The notes under the pieces: generated by a model
The model's database searches: none
What the model was told of the DNA's origin: nothing
Seen by the model: only the letters and a program-made list of their open reading frames with translations
Shown here: piece after piece, positions 1 through 10,395 of the stretch
Numbering within the stretch: the first letter of the stretch is position 1
How the letters are laid out: each line of letters opens with the position of its first letter
Translations under genes and position numbers: made by a program
Source of the DNA: Perkinsus marinus ATCC 50983
Taxonomy: Eukaryota; Perkinsozoa; Perkinsida; Perkinsidae
Assembly: GCF_000006405.1 (NCBI RefSeq)
Contig: NW_003201363.1
Span: 29,046-64,298 of the forward strand
Reading direction: 5' to 3'
Length of the DNA: 35,253 nt

Positions 1-247
1 ACAGATCGTCGCTATTGATGTACTCGATCAGGATACAGTATGCTAAGGGTGTTACTCATATGATGCCTTCCGCAGCGGGGTCTAGAGAGGCCCTCAACAG
101 AGCTCGAGCTCGGAGGTTGTCGGGGGACAGGTACGTATAGTGATGATGAAGTGTGAGGGGGTGTAGATGCATCATCTGTTAGGACGGCCGCGTGGTATGC
201 TAATGTTCCGTCACCATATGTTACTCTGGCTAGAATACGTGCTGTAG

Positions 248-2164
248 AGACTTCGAGGCACTTCGTCAAGATGCGGTATAGGAGTGGGGATCATAGCGTT
301 TCGGAAAAGTAAGTTTTGTGAGTAGTGTAGTGGCTTTTCAGTGTGTAAGGTTAGATATGTTCTTCCCGAAATTGCCGCGAAAAGTGTGCAGCAAGAGGCA
401 GGACAGGAGATGCAGAGATCGCGGTTCCGATGTGATGCTCTGTTGAAGGATCTCGACCGTTGTAGAAAGGAACTAAAGAGGACCAAGGATCAATTCCATG
501 TGAGGAGGATGTTATGTTGGCGTTTTACCCGTCCTTGTGAAAAACGCGATATGAAGTGAACTGAAAGCACTTACAGCAAATAATAGGGGAGAAATAACGA
601 CTTATTACGTGAAATATCACTCGTTTAACGCGTTATTCACTGGGGTGAAATGTGAAATATGTTCTCACCAGTGTTGTGTTTTGCATATCACGGCAACTCC
701 ATTTGGTCGGATGAAAGTTCAAGACAAAATGGTATGGCATTTATTGCTGTTCAGGACGCCTTGGTTGCCTCCCAGGACTTCAACTGGAATGCCAATAAGA
801 AGTCCTACTTCGCCTCCTTTGAAAGTCTCTCTGGTTAGTTCGACTGTCTCAGGTTAGCGCATCGAGATGATAAAGGAGGACACGCGGCCACACAGAAGGG
901 CAAAAGTACGGCTTTCGGCCCTGAGGAAATTGATAAGGTGCGCGCCGACCACTCAATGGAGTTCACATTTCACGGTTGACCGATTTTTGTGATATAATGA
1001 TGAAATGACTATACGATAGAAAATTTTGCGTGGATTCAGAATATGTAATCGTTTTTGTTTTCTTACCGAGTGTAGTAGCCTGCAAAGTGATTATGTATTA
1101 CAACTCTTTTCGTTGTAGCGAAAAAGTTAGAGAATTAACAAGTATGCATTCAATGGCCTGGCACGGGGAATCGATGCTCAGTTTGGCTTCAGCTTATTGG
1201 TATCCTGACGCAGTATATAGTCGTATCATTCTCTTATGCTGGTAGAAGTACTCAAATTTTATATACAATGGAGTTTCACCACCCTAGTGATATGAAAAAC
1301 AACACTAGTAAGAAGCATATTTCACGACTACTGCATAGTGCAGATTTTGGGTTTTTCACCAAGTATTACGCCACTTCACGTAAAACGGGTCGTGAAACTC
1401 GAATGAATCACATGAAATTTGGTCGGCACTTAATCTTCTTGGGAGGCTACCCATTTGCAGGTACGCATCTTCATTGATCTGGCAGCAGAAGTATCACCAC
1501 GAGAGAGGGCTCTGAGGGAGGCCGCGAAAATGTATAAAATCCCACTTTTTGATGCGGAAAATATATGGAAAAAATTCAAAAAAGTATGCGCCTTTTTTGT
1601 CGGCATCATGCGATGGTTGGGTATTTTAGATTTGCGCTGAAGGCTCATCTACGATGACTAAAAAGGAGTTCGAGATCCTTTTACTACAGCTTCTACGGGT
1701 AGGTTGAGGAGATCGGGCTTCTTGAGAAAACGTATAAAGTCTTGAATCGGGGCTTTCACTGCTGCGGTCCAGGTGAATGAATCGTCATCTGTTTTTGATC
1801 CACTTTTGTGAGTATAAACGTTTGTTGTTTCTATGGTCAGCTACACTACACTAGATTTGTGAGATAATGAGATGAATTATGCCTAAGAGAATTTTCGAAG
1901 ACTACGAAAGACAATTCCGGCGGAGCATTATTAATAGTTATATTATATTCAATTAACGGCGGAATAAGACTTATCCGTTTTGTAACGCTATCTAGTTGAC
2001 CTTGGAACTCTCGAAATCGATTTACTCGTGTTGTTGTTCAGGTGGCGGCCATTCGCCCTAGTAGGTTGGACGAATGGTGGCGTAGTTTGGATCGCCATAA
2101 AAAGGGTGAAGTTGGTTTTGTTGAGTTCCTCCGATATTATTGGACTCGCCTTCGTGGGGTCTAA
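248..2164 (+). CDS. Coiled-coil / EF-hand-like protein, seven exons, 5' end uncertain
   Basis: Modelled exons are 248-308 (weak), 342-499, 755-833, 858-974, 1486-1583, 1630-1698 and 2042-2164, stop TAA. All phases agree and give about 234 aa. Introns are GT-AG; one is only 24 nt (834-857) and another is 511 nt. The N-terminal half is charged and helical (for example KDLDRCRKELKRTKDQ). The middle reads EVSPRERALREAAKMYKIP. The C-terminus has two EF-hand-like stretches: one around AEGSSTMTKKEFEILL, and one (LDRHKKGEVGFVEFLRYY) with an EF-like 12-residue loop, D at position 1, G at 6, V at 8 and E at 12. Position 3 is His and 5 is Lys, so calcium binding is doubtful. The first exon and true start are not secure, because the ATG would be split across the 309-341 intron. 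A calcium-sensing or cytoskeletal role is only inferred. Confidence 0.75.
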
Positions 2165-2448
2165 CATGTGAATGCTGCTCATTGCTGTCCTTCACCAGTG
2201 TCTGTTGTGTTCATTGAAGGCTCATAATGGGGAGTTTATGATACATGTCGTTACTTGGGTGAACTGTTGTGACCGCCGATGCATAGCCAATATCGCACTG
2301 CTGCTGATACATGCGTGTGATAGAGTAACTCGGGTTCTTTAGTGGAACGGTTAGTATATTAAACTACCTTGGCAATGGTTCCGGGTTCAAACCTGGGTAA
2401 TGGTATAATGCATCGTATCATCACGTTAGGGCCAAGTTGTTTGCGAGC

Positions 2449-2997
2449 ATGGTAGCCCCTTCACAGCCACCACCAGAGGTCCTCAGCGTGGAGCCCGTCG
2501 TCCCTCCACACGTATTAGAATCATTACTCAGCTACAAAAGCAAGGCCCTGATCAGCCGGGGTGAGTAGTAGTCGATACACCTTTGGCCACCTTTGGATCC
2601 TCCCTGCAGTGCCCTTATCCAAGGAGGCCCTAAGGAGGATATCTTTCGAGGCTGAGGCGTTGTCGGCTAAGCTGGCCAGTGAGGCTTTGGCCAGCAGTAG
2701 AAAACGAAGGGAGGCAACTATAGCTGATCACGACAGCGAGGTCAGGTCTTCTTGATGTCCATTGTCACTATGCTTCTGGTTTAGATGGTATCAGAGGTGG
2801 ATGCCGCCGAGGAGGACGATTTAATGCGAGCTCTGGCAGGAGGAGAGAAGGAGGCTCTCTCTGGAGAGGTAGGAGTCCCACCGTCATAGTTTGGTTCCTA
2901 GGTTGGATCTTAGCAACGGGTGACCCTAGAGGACGTCATTGTTGCAGCCAAGGCCCTGGGCTTGGCCCTACCGTTGCGGGGTCGTGCTGGACCCTGA
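2449..2997 (+). CDS. Small histone-fold-like protein, four exons, 136 aa
   Basis: Exons 2449-2560, 2610-2740, 2785-2868 and 2914-2997 join in phase to 137 codons including TGA. Introns are 49, 44 and 45 nt, all GT-AG. After a Pro-rich start (MVAPSQPPPEVLSVEPVVPP) comes a helix-rich block, VPLSKEALRRISFEAEALSA then KLASEALASSRKRREATI. Near the C-terminus is RVTLEDVIVAAKALGLALPL. The pattern (short strand, long helix with small residues, basic strand, then a [VT]xxEDV helix) resembles histone-fold subunits such as DPB3/CHRAC or CENP-S/X types. An acidic linker of about 40 residues lies between the presumed long and last helices. The gene model is strong; the fold assignment is a family-pattern inference and could be wrong. 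Confidence 0.72.
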
Positions 2998-3149
2998 GCC
3001 GATCTTGATGGGACTGTTCTCTCAGACTGTTATCATTTACTATTACTATTGTGACAATTCATTGAAAATTTCAAACCCTCCATGCCTTGAGCTCTCTGTT
3101 CAGGCCAGTTGCCTCCTTCACCCGTTGTTGTCAGTCTCCTGTTGGGACC

Positions 3150-3400
3150 TCACCCCACAGTTCGCATGGCTCTACCACAATGTAAAGTAAATGCCATACG
3201 CGAGGGCCTCCTATGCAAGGTAGCAGACCAGACTCGAGTGTCGAGAGAAGCCGTCACAGTGTCAAGCTTGTGGGCGAGAAGTGAAGGCAATGCTAATGAT
3301 CAAAGTTGATGAGAAACACGTTGGTAAATTGGAACTGTCGGAGTTGCAGAACGAGGCAGCCTTCGTTGATGGAGGCGTAGACTGGTGAACACGAAGCGTC
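3150..3400 (+). CDS. Possible short gene or exons (histone-fold-like fragment)
   Basis: Two overlapping + frames look coding. One reads MALPQCKVNAIREGLLCKVA then DQTRVSREAVTVSSLWARSE; the other reads VKAMLMIKVDEKHVGKLELS then ELQNEAAFVDGGVDW and a stop. The first resembles the start of CENP-X-type histone folds (Lxx(D)xTRVSxEA). I could not find a clean GT-AG intron joining the frames. A pyrimidine-rich stretch ending CACAG lies just upstream of the ATG, a plausible cis- or trans-splice acceptor. It may be a separate gene or an alternative 3' part of the gene ending at 2997. Confidence 0.3.
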
Positions 3401-3451
3401 TCCCCGCCGCTACTGTAGGTTTTGTATCGCACAATTTGCTGCTTTATTTTC

Positions 3452-3573
3452 AAGTCCGGTTTAGTAAGCGTACGATGCGTTTGCCAGTTGAGGCTTTCCT
3501 GATGGGACTTGACATTGTCAAGTCCCATCGTCAAGTTGACAACACAGGCAAAGCATGAAAGGCATGCCACGAA
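3452..3573. repeat. Dispersed short repeat, copy A, with inserted palindrome
   Basis: Starts at AAGTCCGGTTTAGTAAGCG and ends near AAGGCATGCCACG. It matches 5611-5705 closely over about 95 bp. Copy A carries 27 extra bases between the shared GGGACTTGAC and AACACAG. Those bases form a perfect inverted repeat of the preceding 14 bp around one T (3501-3529), abutted by an 11-bp palindrome (3530-3540). No coding role is apparent. Confidence 0.8.
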
Positions 3574-3959
3574 AGCCGAGGTCGGGTAAAACGCCGGTTA
3601 TATACACGAAGTGACTACATAACTCGAAAAGAGTGCATTTCCATACCGTTATATTCCCTGAGAAAGGTGAACATACTTTTGTCATGATTTGATCGGTTTC
3701 ACTGGTTGTTATAGTATGACTTGGAGATAGCTTTAGATTCATATCTGATACCATAACTTCGGTAATTTATAGGATACCACTCGAGAGACTACCCAATTCA
3801 ACTCCAATCGGACCGAGCCGTTTTGAAACTTAACTCATCTGTTATCGATTGACATAATTGTGGCGACGACTCGACAAAGACGGTTCAACGAACTATGCCA
3901 GCAAAGTTCGCAGAGCGAAATCATCAGACGAATGATGATGACTAGATGATTCAGACACT

Positions 3960-4570
3960 TCAAGAGCTCCCTGTCACTCTATCGAGAAATGAAATCTCAA
4001 ATGCAGCAAAACCACCAAGTACGATGTGAAACAGTGGAGCATACCCAACGCTAGTGATTGCATCGACAAATGCACGTTTCTCCCGAAAGTACCACACACT
4101 GGCACCACCAATCACAGCCACCAGCACAGTACTTGCGCAGACAATATTCATCGACCCTACGTAGGGCGGGAGATTGGTCAGCGTTGGTTAGTAGAGACCA
4201 CCAGATGAGAGTAATCAGCAGAGTATATCCTCGAGCCATATAGGTGTCACAGTAAGTGGATAACTAGTTGACAAATAAGGCTCAACAAAGTCCCGCAGTG
4301 GTACATCAACAACTAACCTCATCAACCGATGTGAATCCAACTTGAAATTCAATTCATCTATCGACCATCTCACAGTAGAACGAAAGGCGAAAGCTCAGCT
4401 CACGAAGCTGAGCAACGATATGCCGAATATCTGTTTTGGGGTGATGCTCAATTTGACGCTCGTAACCGAAGGAGGCGAAGATCCTCTGCTGACGTTGAAC
4501 GGTCTTCGCCTGATCTATTACGTAATCGATCGTGGCGCTGAGAGACAAGTGGCCACGGTGAGTCACCGTC
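3960..4570 (-). CDS. Possible small membrane-protein exons, unknown family
   Basis: On the minus strand an exon-like stretch (about 4526-4354, after TGTCTCTCAG) encodes ATIDYVIDQAKTVQRQQRIF then ASFGYERQIEHHPKTDIRHI. Further downstream (4151-3960) is MNIVCASTVLVAVIGGASVW then YFREKRAFVDAITSVGYAPL, with two hydrophobic segments that could span a membrane. An alternative frame at 4239 starts MARGYTLLITLIWWSLLTNA, signal-peptide-like. I could not close one splice model over the whole stretch; one join would need a 16-nt intron. No family recognised. Confidence 0.35.
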
Positions 4571-4577
4571 GGTGACT
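4561..4577. repeat. 17-bp palindrome with 1-nt centre
   Basis: AGTCACCG, then T at 4569, then CGGTGACT. The arms are perfect 8-bp complements. It is one member of the window-wide set of single-nucleotide-centre palindromes. Confidence 0.9.
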
Positions 4578-5228
4578 TGAGGAATCAATGGAATGGTCTC
4601 TTGTCTGATGATAGGGAAGAGGCTCCAACGAGCAGTAACAGGTGAGTGGGTATCGCTGACTTGGCTAGGCCCGTGGGAGAGTCCTTCCCGTGTGAACTAT
4701 TCTCCTGACCGGATAGGCTCACGATCACCACAATGAAGTGAGACAGTGTAGCGATGACGCCAAACCTTCGCTAGTCCCAAGTCAGAAAATCCGAGCTATG
4801 CACGCAAGGGCTGATTTTTCCATCCATGCTTTACTCAAATGAACCTACTCGGGAAGGTTGACTTTCTGGGTGCATTCTATGACACGTCTTCCTAAGCCCG
4901 TTTAAATGAATGAAGTACCAGCATAGAGAATGAGCCCCTGCTAAGACTAATGTGGGAGAAAGTTAGGGATAGAGTCCTAGGCTGGGCTCCTTGGCGACTT
5001 GAGCTATCATCATTCGGATTGAAAATCGTACTGATGATGGTGAATAGGACCCGAGACGTGGGTCCAAGTCCTCGGAGATACCTCCTGGGTCATGGATGCA
5101 CTTTAATGCACTTTGTTCCGGTCTGTAGAAGACTACTTTTCCTCCTTGTGCCCTGACTTGGAAATAAGCACTTCTATTGGCCTCTGCAATCCAGGACCTG
5201 GGCACGGTTGCTGTCCATATTCAAGGCT

Positions 5229-5371
5229 TCAGCGGCGCTGATTCAGCGTAGGCTATTGCTGAAGAAGTCAACTTGACTTAGTCAAGAATGAACGTAGCGA
5301 CAATTTCGGCAGTGGGTCAGCAGCTGACCAGCCAAGACGGAATGGTGTCAGCAGAGACCGTTCCGTCTTGG
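5229..5371. repeat. Palindrome cluster downstream of the kinase gene
   Basis: Four inverted repeats lie within 143 bp. They are 5229-5241 (TCAGCG-G-CGCTGA), 5272-5286 (CTTGACT-T-AGTCAAG), 5315-5329 (GGTCAGC-A-GCTGACC), and a 15-bp-arm hairpin at 5332-5371 with a 10-nt loop and one T/C difference between arms. The first three have exactly one central nucleotide. The cluster sits 3' of the creatine-kinase-type gene and could form a structured region if transcribed. Confidence 0.85.
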
Positions 5372-5610
5372 ATGCGCGCCGATTCGTGCGGAAAACTAGC
5401 TCCCTTTCGAAGGTTGTCCTCGCCATTTCTCACTGTAAAGATCCGTATATATACTCGCTCGCCAAGAGTGAAACCGTTGCAGTGTAGAACATGGCATGTA
5501 ATAAAACTAAGATTATACTTTGCATCCACACTCTTGTGGAATTGTGTTCTCATTCATCATGGCCGATGATCAGCACAAGGTAGCCGTCGGTAGACGTACG
5601 TTTTGGCCCC

Positions 5611-5705
5611 GTAAGTCCGGTTTTACTAAGCGTACGATGCGTTTGCCAGTTGAGGCTTTTCTGATGGGACTTGACAACACAGACAAAGCACGAGAGGCAT
5701 GACAC
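5611..5705. repeat. Dispersed short repeat, copy B, without palindrome
   Basis: Related to 3452-3573: AAGTCCGGTTTTACTAAGCG through GGGACTTGACAACACAG to GCATGACACG. It lacks the 27-bp inverted insertion found in copy A, so it represents the uninterrupted state. Homology fades on both sides. Confidence 0.8.
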
Positions 5706-5796
5706 GGGGGTATATTAGGCATGATAAGTGCAGGACAGTTGGGCACACACGAGTTATATCAGTTCACGTCATTTAAAAGATAAGGAATACGTCGTT

Positions 5797-7236
5797 CTAG
5801 GGGAGCATATCATCAATCTTATCGCCATTCTCCAAGGCCTGCTCTAACTTAACCAACTTGGCGCATCCCTCAACCATGATGTTCACCAACTGCACTTCGC
5901 TCTTGCCGATCCTGTCCTCATTGGAGATATCGTAGATGCCCCCGACAGAGGCTGAATCGACCCCGGACCCTCCACGAGCCTGAAGGCCGAGCTTCTTGCA
6001 GAGCTCCTTGAAGTCGGGCCTGGCGGAGAGGAGGGGCACCTTCATCATAGCAGAGGCACGGAGACCCGTGCCCAAATTACTAGGGCAGGTTAGAATGAAC
6101 CCCAGGTGGTCGCTGTGCATGAAGTCGTAACCTTCGCTCTTCAAGACGTCCTGTACACCATTGACGGCAACACAGAAGCGCTTGAAGATCCTCTTGATGT
6201 CAGCGCCCTTCTCCATAGAGATGATTCTCATATGGTCTTCTTCGTTCACCCAGACGAGGAAGTTCTTCTCGTTGTTGTGGAAAATGCCGCGGGCATCAGG
6301 CCAGTGGCGACCCATACCACTAGACAGGAGTAGAGTGGAATCGGGCTCCTGGAAGAGGAAGTGGTTCTCGCGCATATCTTCCTCTTGGTCTTTGGTCATG
6401 CCACCAGGCTTAGGCTCGTAGCTCTGGGAGCCATGCAGGGGAAAGTAGTCACCCTTGAGCTCCTCCTTGAGGTTCAGCAGACCCTTCACGATAATACGCT
6501 CGAGTTCACGTCTCTCCTCAAAAGTCACACTCGGGGGGAGACGTATTCCACGGACTGAACGACCGGTACGGACACGAGTCGAGATGACGTATCTGATAAC
6601 CACTCAAACACCATAGACCGTTGTACTTGGCTCACTTCCCGGTGGGGTCGATAGGGGTATCCGAAACCTTGCTGAAATCGAGATCAGTGGTATGAGTTGC
6701 ACTAGCGGGGAATCCACCGTGACGACGATCAATGACGGGGTCGAATCTGTGAGAAGAGAAGCCCTTGGCAAGGCGAGGGGTCGAGGCCTTACAGATCCTT
6801 GAAGACCTCGTAACTTTCCTCGTCACCAGCGACAAGGCCGACCGTCTTAATAGAGGGATGCCCCGGGTTGTCAACGCCGGTCTTGATGCACTTGCCGAGA
6901 TTAACACCTGAAGGGAGGGAGAGTGCCCTACCTTGTAGACAAGGAGGACTTACCGTTCTTAGTGGTCTTTCCCTTCAGCTGGTCGTAGAGTTCTGGCTTT
7001 TCGCGCATCAACTCTGCCATGTAGCTGCTATGCTTGGACAGGTCGGGCAGCTTTTCGGGAAGCTGAGAACGAGAATTGAGATCAACATAAGTGGGCTAAT
7101 GATGGCTCACATTATCAGGGTCGAATGTGGCCTTCTTCTCATCACACATATACTCCTTGTCACCAAGACCAAGCTTGATCCATTCAGGGAGGTGCTCTAC
7201 AGTGGGAGCCAGGCCAGTGGGGGGATAGGACGCCAT
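5797..7236 (-). CDS. Creatine-kinase-type phosphagen kinase, five exons, 418 aa
   Basis: Transfers phosphate between ATP and a guanidino compound to buffer cellular ATP. Minus-strand exons are 7236-7111, 7062-6954, 6907-6793, 6746-6636 and 6592-5797. They join in phase to 419 codons with introns of 48, 46, 46 and 43 nt. Family landmarks in order are [20 protein letters not shown] then [28 protein letters not shown] (about residues 155-169), [13 protein letters not shown], the catalytic-loop [13 protein letters not shown] (268-280), the reactive Cys at about 323 in [14 protein letters not shown], and [16 protein letters not shown], ending in [13 protein letters not shown] plus GVD (Val near 365, where arginine kinases have Glu) point to creatine specificity rather than arginine. 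At 418 aa it is slightly longer than the usual 380. A pyrimidine-rich run ending CTACACAG lies 3 nt before the ATG, a likely cis- or trans-splice acceptor. Substrate is inferred, not shown. Confidence 0.95.
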
Positions 7237-7299
7237 TCGCTGTGTAGGAAGAAGAAGAACAAAGCCTGAGAGGAACAAGTTGAGTAATTCCACAACATA

Positions 7300-8240
7300 T
7301 TTAGTTCGGAATGCGCGAGACCAGTCAACGATGATGATGACTAGGAGAGGCAGTTATTATGAGACTTGAACAGTAGCTGAGACGTTTGAGACGGGACGGG
7401 CAACACGAGACTGATCTAAAGTCCACGCCCGAGTTCCACGGCGAGCGAACTGAATGCAACGACAGCGCTGATCTTACTCAGGAGTAGGGAGCAATCGATA
7501 GTGAGTTATGATGAATACCATCACTCCAAGGTGACGGTGGAAAAACTACACCACTGATTGAGCGGCCTGTAGTCTTCGTGAAGAAGACGGTAATAGACAG
7601 CAGGCTCATGACTGCAACAATACTCAATTGTGTTCATGAGTCAGCGCACTTCACACCGGAGAGTGTGTTAGCATTGAGTATAATATCACTACGGATATTG
7701 TGTTGCATTACGTTAGTCTGGTATAACACTGTGTGAAGTCACGAGTTGTAAAACCCCTCTGTCCGCGCATGGCTCAATCGCCGACATCGGCAGTGTGCAT
7801 CATTTCATATCGATATTCGCATGGCATAGTACTATACTGAGGACTTTCTAACGCAAATACAATGGAGGTGTTGTGAGGCTCATGTTGAATGAATTACATC
7901 AAGTATACCAGGTAAATTAAATATAGCCATGTAACTGTCGACGGAGGCAACTCAAGTGTGACATAACATCATCATAGTCATAACGAGACCGCAGAATCAC
8001 CGACGCGGGAGGACCAGCAGCTCGATACGGGGTCAACGGTGTTCTTAACCTGCAAAGACCAACTGAGGTCAGATCAGTGAGAGCCTTACATGTTGACACC
8101 CCTTGGGGTCTCGGGCGTGCGTGGTGTTGTTGGGCCGTTATAAGCCGACACGCTCTCATGAAGTGAGCCGACGTAGTCTCGCAATTTGGAACGCCCTCTA
8201 TTGGAAGTCTAAAGCGCACACGTACCACACCTCGAGATAA
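7300..8240. other. Intergenic, between kinase and 8.2-kb gene
   Basis: No supported gene. One minus-strand frame (8228-7917) stays open for about 100 codons with a few plausible residues (RFRLPIEGVPNCETTSAHFM). The simplest reading of the neighbouring gene ends before it. Short inverted repeats occur, for example around 7570 (GTCTTC/GAAGAC). No tRNA or conserved element was seen. Confidence 0.5.
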
Positions 8241-10140
8241 CTAGGGAACTGCAACCTGATGCTGTTGTTGTTGGTGTCGTAGCTTTTCGGATCGTCGATC
8301 AACTGCTCGTTTCCACTCCACATTCCTCTCATAAAACCTGCTGGCCTCGACAGTGGAATAGGGCATTCCTATCACCCTCGAATGAACTGATCTATGCACC
8401 AGATGTTGCCGGTCATCGAAATCCTGAATCGTCATGCACGCATGCACATAGGATTCACTCTGGCCTACTTTGGCTTCCTCCCTGCGCTGACGATTCGACT
8501 CGAGGTCCTTCTCTTTCACATCCTTCCATGCTTGTGTTCGCCGATACACGCTGTCAACATTACGAGGAACACTTGCTGATCTCGTAGGACGAAGAGGAGG
8601 AGCTCTTCGGGAAATTACTCGTGGCGAGAAAGTACACTAACAAAGAACTGTTGAAATTCGCAATATTTTTTTTGAATTTGATTCTCAATTCAAGAGACGT
8701 GAACCGTTACTTAATAGGTATTATATTAGAGCGCAGTTCTTCACCATTTTTTCTAACATTTTCGATTCCTCATAAAGGGTGGATTCCCAACTGTCCACAC
8801 CAACTCATTTGAATTCACCTCCTTCATTTCCTCCGCTATCTTCCACGATCTGGCCTCGATGATCTTGTTTTCGAAAACCCTACGGCGCTCCCGAGCTCTA
8901 GTATAGATATCCCCACATTGAGGTGCTGTATGCGGTGTCGAAGCCCCACGGCCACCTCTACCCTTGGCACGTATCGGCGTCGCGAGAGCTCTTGTATTTT
9001 CTCGCCTGCAATGAGTAAGTTCGTAGTGGAAGCTTCGTTTTTCTCTGTTGAAGAGGCCGCAGGTTCGATTCCCGTAAACGTCATTTCTCTGCCGAAAAAT
9101 ATTTCAACACGTGGATTCACTGAACCACCTGCAAAATCAGTCTTGGTATTTTTCGCATGATCCCCGGCTCAAAGCCTATCGAATGTTATCTTGAATCAAG
9201 ATAACATTCGATAGGCTTTGATCAAGATTCTTGATCAAACTGTAAAATTGTGCACGCACGCACATAGTGTCTCCGGTGGCTCCGAAACTCCCACCTCTGA
9301 GAGTATATCTCCGAATATGAAGCATTGGAATAAGGAGTCGCCTTCTTAGCCGTAGACCTGTTGCGATCCTCAACAACACTATGTATAGCTGAGAAATAAC
9401 AACAACTAATGAGGAACTTCAACACGCGAACTCAAACACCTCCTTGTTGTTGTTGCCTCTCAACATTATCTGAGTCCTTCCCCAAGCTGAGCCTCCTCGC
9501 GATAGGTTTCACTCGGGCATCATGTGGTACGCCAACACTAGCCACTTGGAAACTTATTGGCGCTTCTTTTTTCCCGTACTCCCCATGTCGGCCGCTCAAG
9601 CTCGTACGCCGCTCCTCCTCCTCCACAACAGTGTCATAGTGAATAAAGTCATCATTCCCTTTATGGTCATCAGTACTCACTCGCTCCTCAGTAGGGAAAT
9701 CTTTCCCCACCTTTACGGAGTGTATCTCCACATATTTCAATGGTCTTGGTTCCGACATCACCCTCCCCTCCCGACCGAATGGGCCTCGCCGTAATCGTGG
9801 AGTACCCACATCACCAATGATAGTGTTGTTGTTGTTGCCACTCTGTAGCCCAAGAATCGGTCTGTCGATTGAGAGCGTCTTATTCACGGCGCTCAAAACT
9901 GGCTTCCTGCGTGTACCATTTGAGCAATCTCGTGTAACACGTCTGACCTAATACGAAGGGTCCTGCATGCCCATCCTCCTCATGATGCTCTACTGAGATC
10001 GATAAGGCCCCTCCTCCTCCTCGTCCTTTCTGCCGACACTGAGTCATCACTCTCTGTTTAGCCGCTTGCTGCATCCTCCTATACCGCTCTTCTTTCGAAA
10101 TCTCATCAACTACGTATCCACCCGAGTCGGGCGGGGGCAT
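8241..10140 (-). CDS. Basic Gln/Arg-rich protein of unknown function, five exons
   Basis: Minus-strand exons are 10140-9948, 9898-9440, 9388 to about 9240-9262, 9005-8819 and 8636-8241 (stop TAG), roughly 455 aa. The first two introns (49 and 51 nt) join cleanly in phase. The exon-3 donor is ambiguous (three GT sites fit the phase). The N-terminus reads MPPPDSGGYVVDEISKEERY. The middle is polar with NNNN and QQQQ runs. The C-terminal third is helical and charged (ERRRVFENKIIEARSWKIAE, then ECTFSPRV, then KDVKEKDLESNRQRREEAKV). The ECTFSPRV string resembles the xCTFxPx motif of many uncharacterised protist cytoskeletal or ciliary proteins. Intron 3 contains two chained palindromes (9169-9239). 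No enzyme domain recognised. Confidence 0.65.
9169..9239. repeat. Two chained near-perfect palindromes in an intron
   Basis: 9169-9221 is a perfect 26-bp inverted repeat around a single A (9195). It overlaps by 5 bp with 9217-9239, an 11-bp inverted repeat (TTTGATCAAGA) around a single T (9228). Both lie in the third intron of the minus-strand gene at 8241-10140. There is no sign of a transposon end or coding sequence. Confidence 0.95.
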
Positions 10141-10274
10141 CAGCGCCTGTAATAGGGACGCGTGAGCTCTACTGTATGAACATACACAGTACTTCTTTAT
10201 TCTCGCTCATTAACGATTTCTGTGCGGTACCAGGATCGGAATTGGCCGTACCTGGGGCAGTGTGGGAGGAATCT

Positions 10275-10395
10275 ACGTTTCGTTTCCTCAGCTGAGCTCA
10301 GGAATTTCCTCACTATTTTTACGTTCGGGAAAAATATATAGAAATCAACGAGAATTTCCCAAAAATTTTTCATATCGCCACCTGAGGGCCTTTTT
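10275..10395. repeat. Dispersed repeat copy 1 (CTCAGCTGAG type)
   Basis: CGTTTCCTCAGCTGAGCTCA through AGAAATCAACGAGAATTTC to TTTTCATATCGCCACC. It aligns, with substitutions and small gaps, to 25838-25970 inside an intron of the giant gene. This copy is intergenic. About 120 bp; possibly a short non-autonomous element. Confidence 0.6.

Noticed and set aside
2335-2412. tRNA-like stretch with a B-box-like GGGTTCAAACC
   Set aside because: The T stem has a mismatch, no acceptor stem pairs with TAATGGT, and the anticodon arm does not form; at most a decayed tRNA-derived fragment.
6106-6558. Three + strand frames opposite the kinase exon
   Set aside because: Shadows of the conserved minus-strand kinase; no independent motifs.
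9035-9085. Strong B-box GGTTCGATTCC (antisense reads GIEPAA, a common artefact of tRNA genes)
   Set aside because: No acceptor or anticodon stem of tRNA geometry could be formed. It lies in an intron of the minus-strand gene; possibly tRNA-derived, not called.
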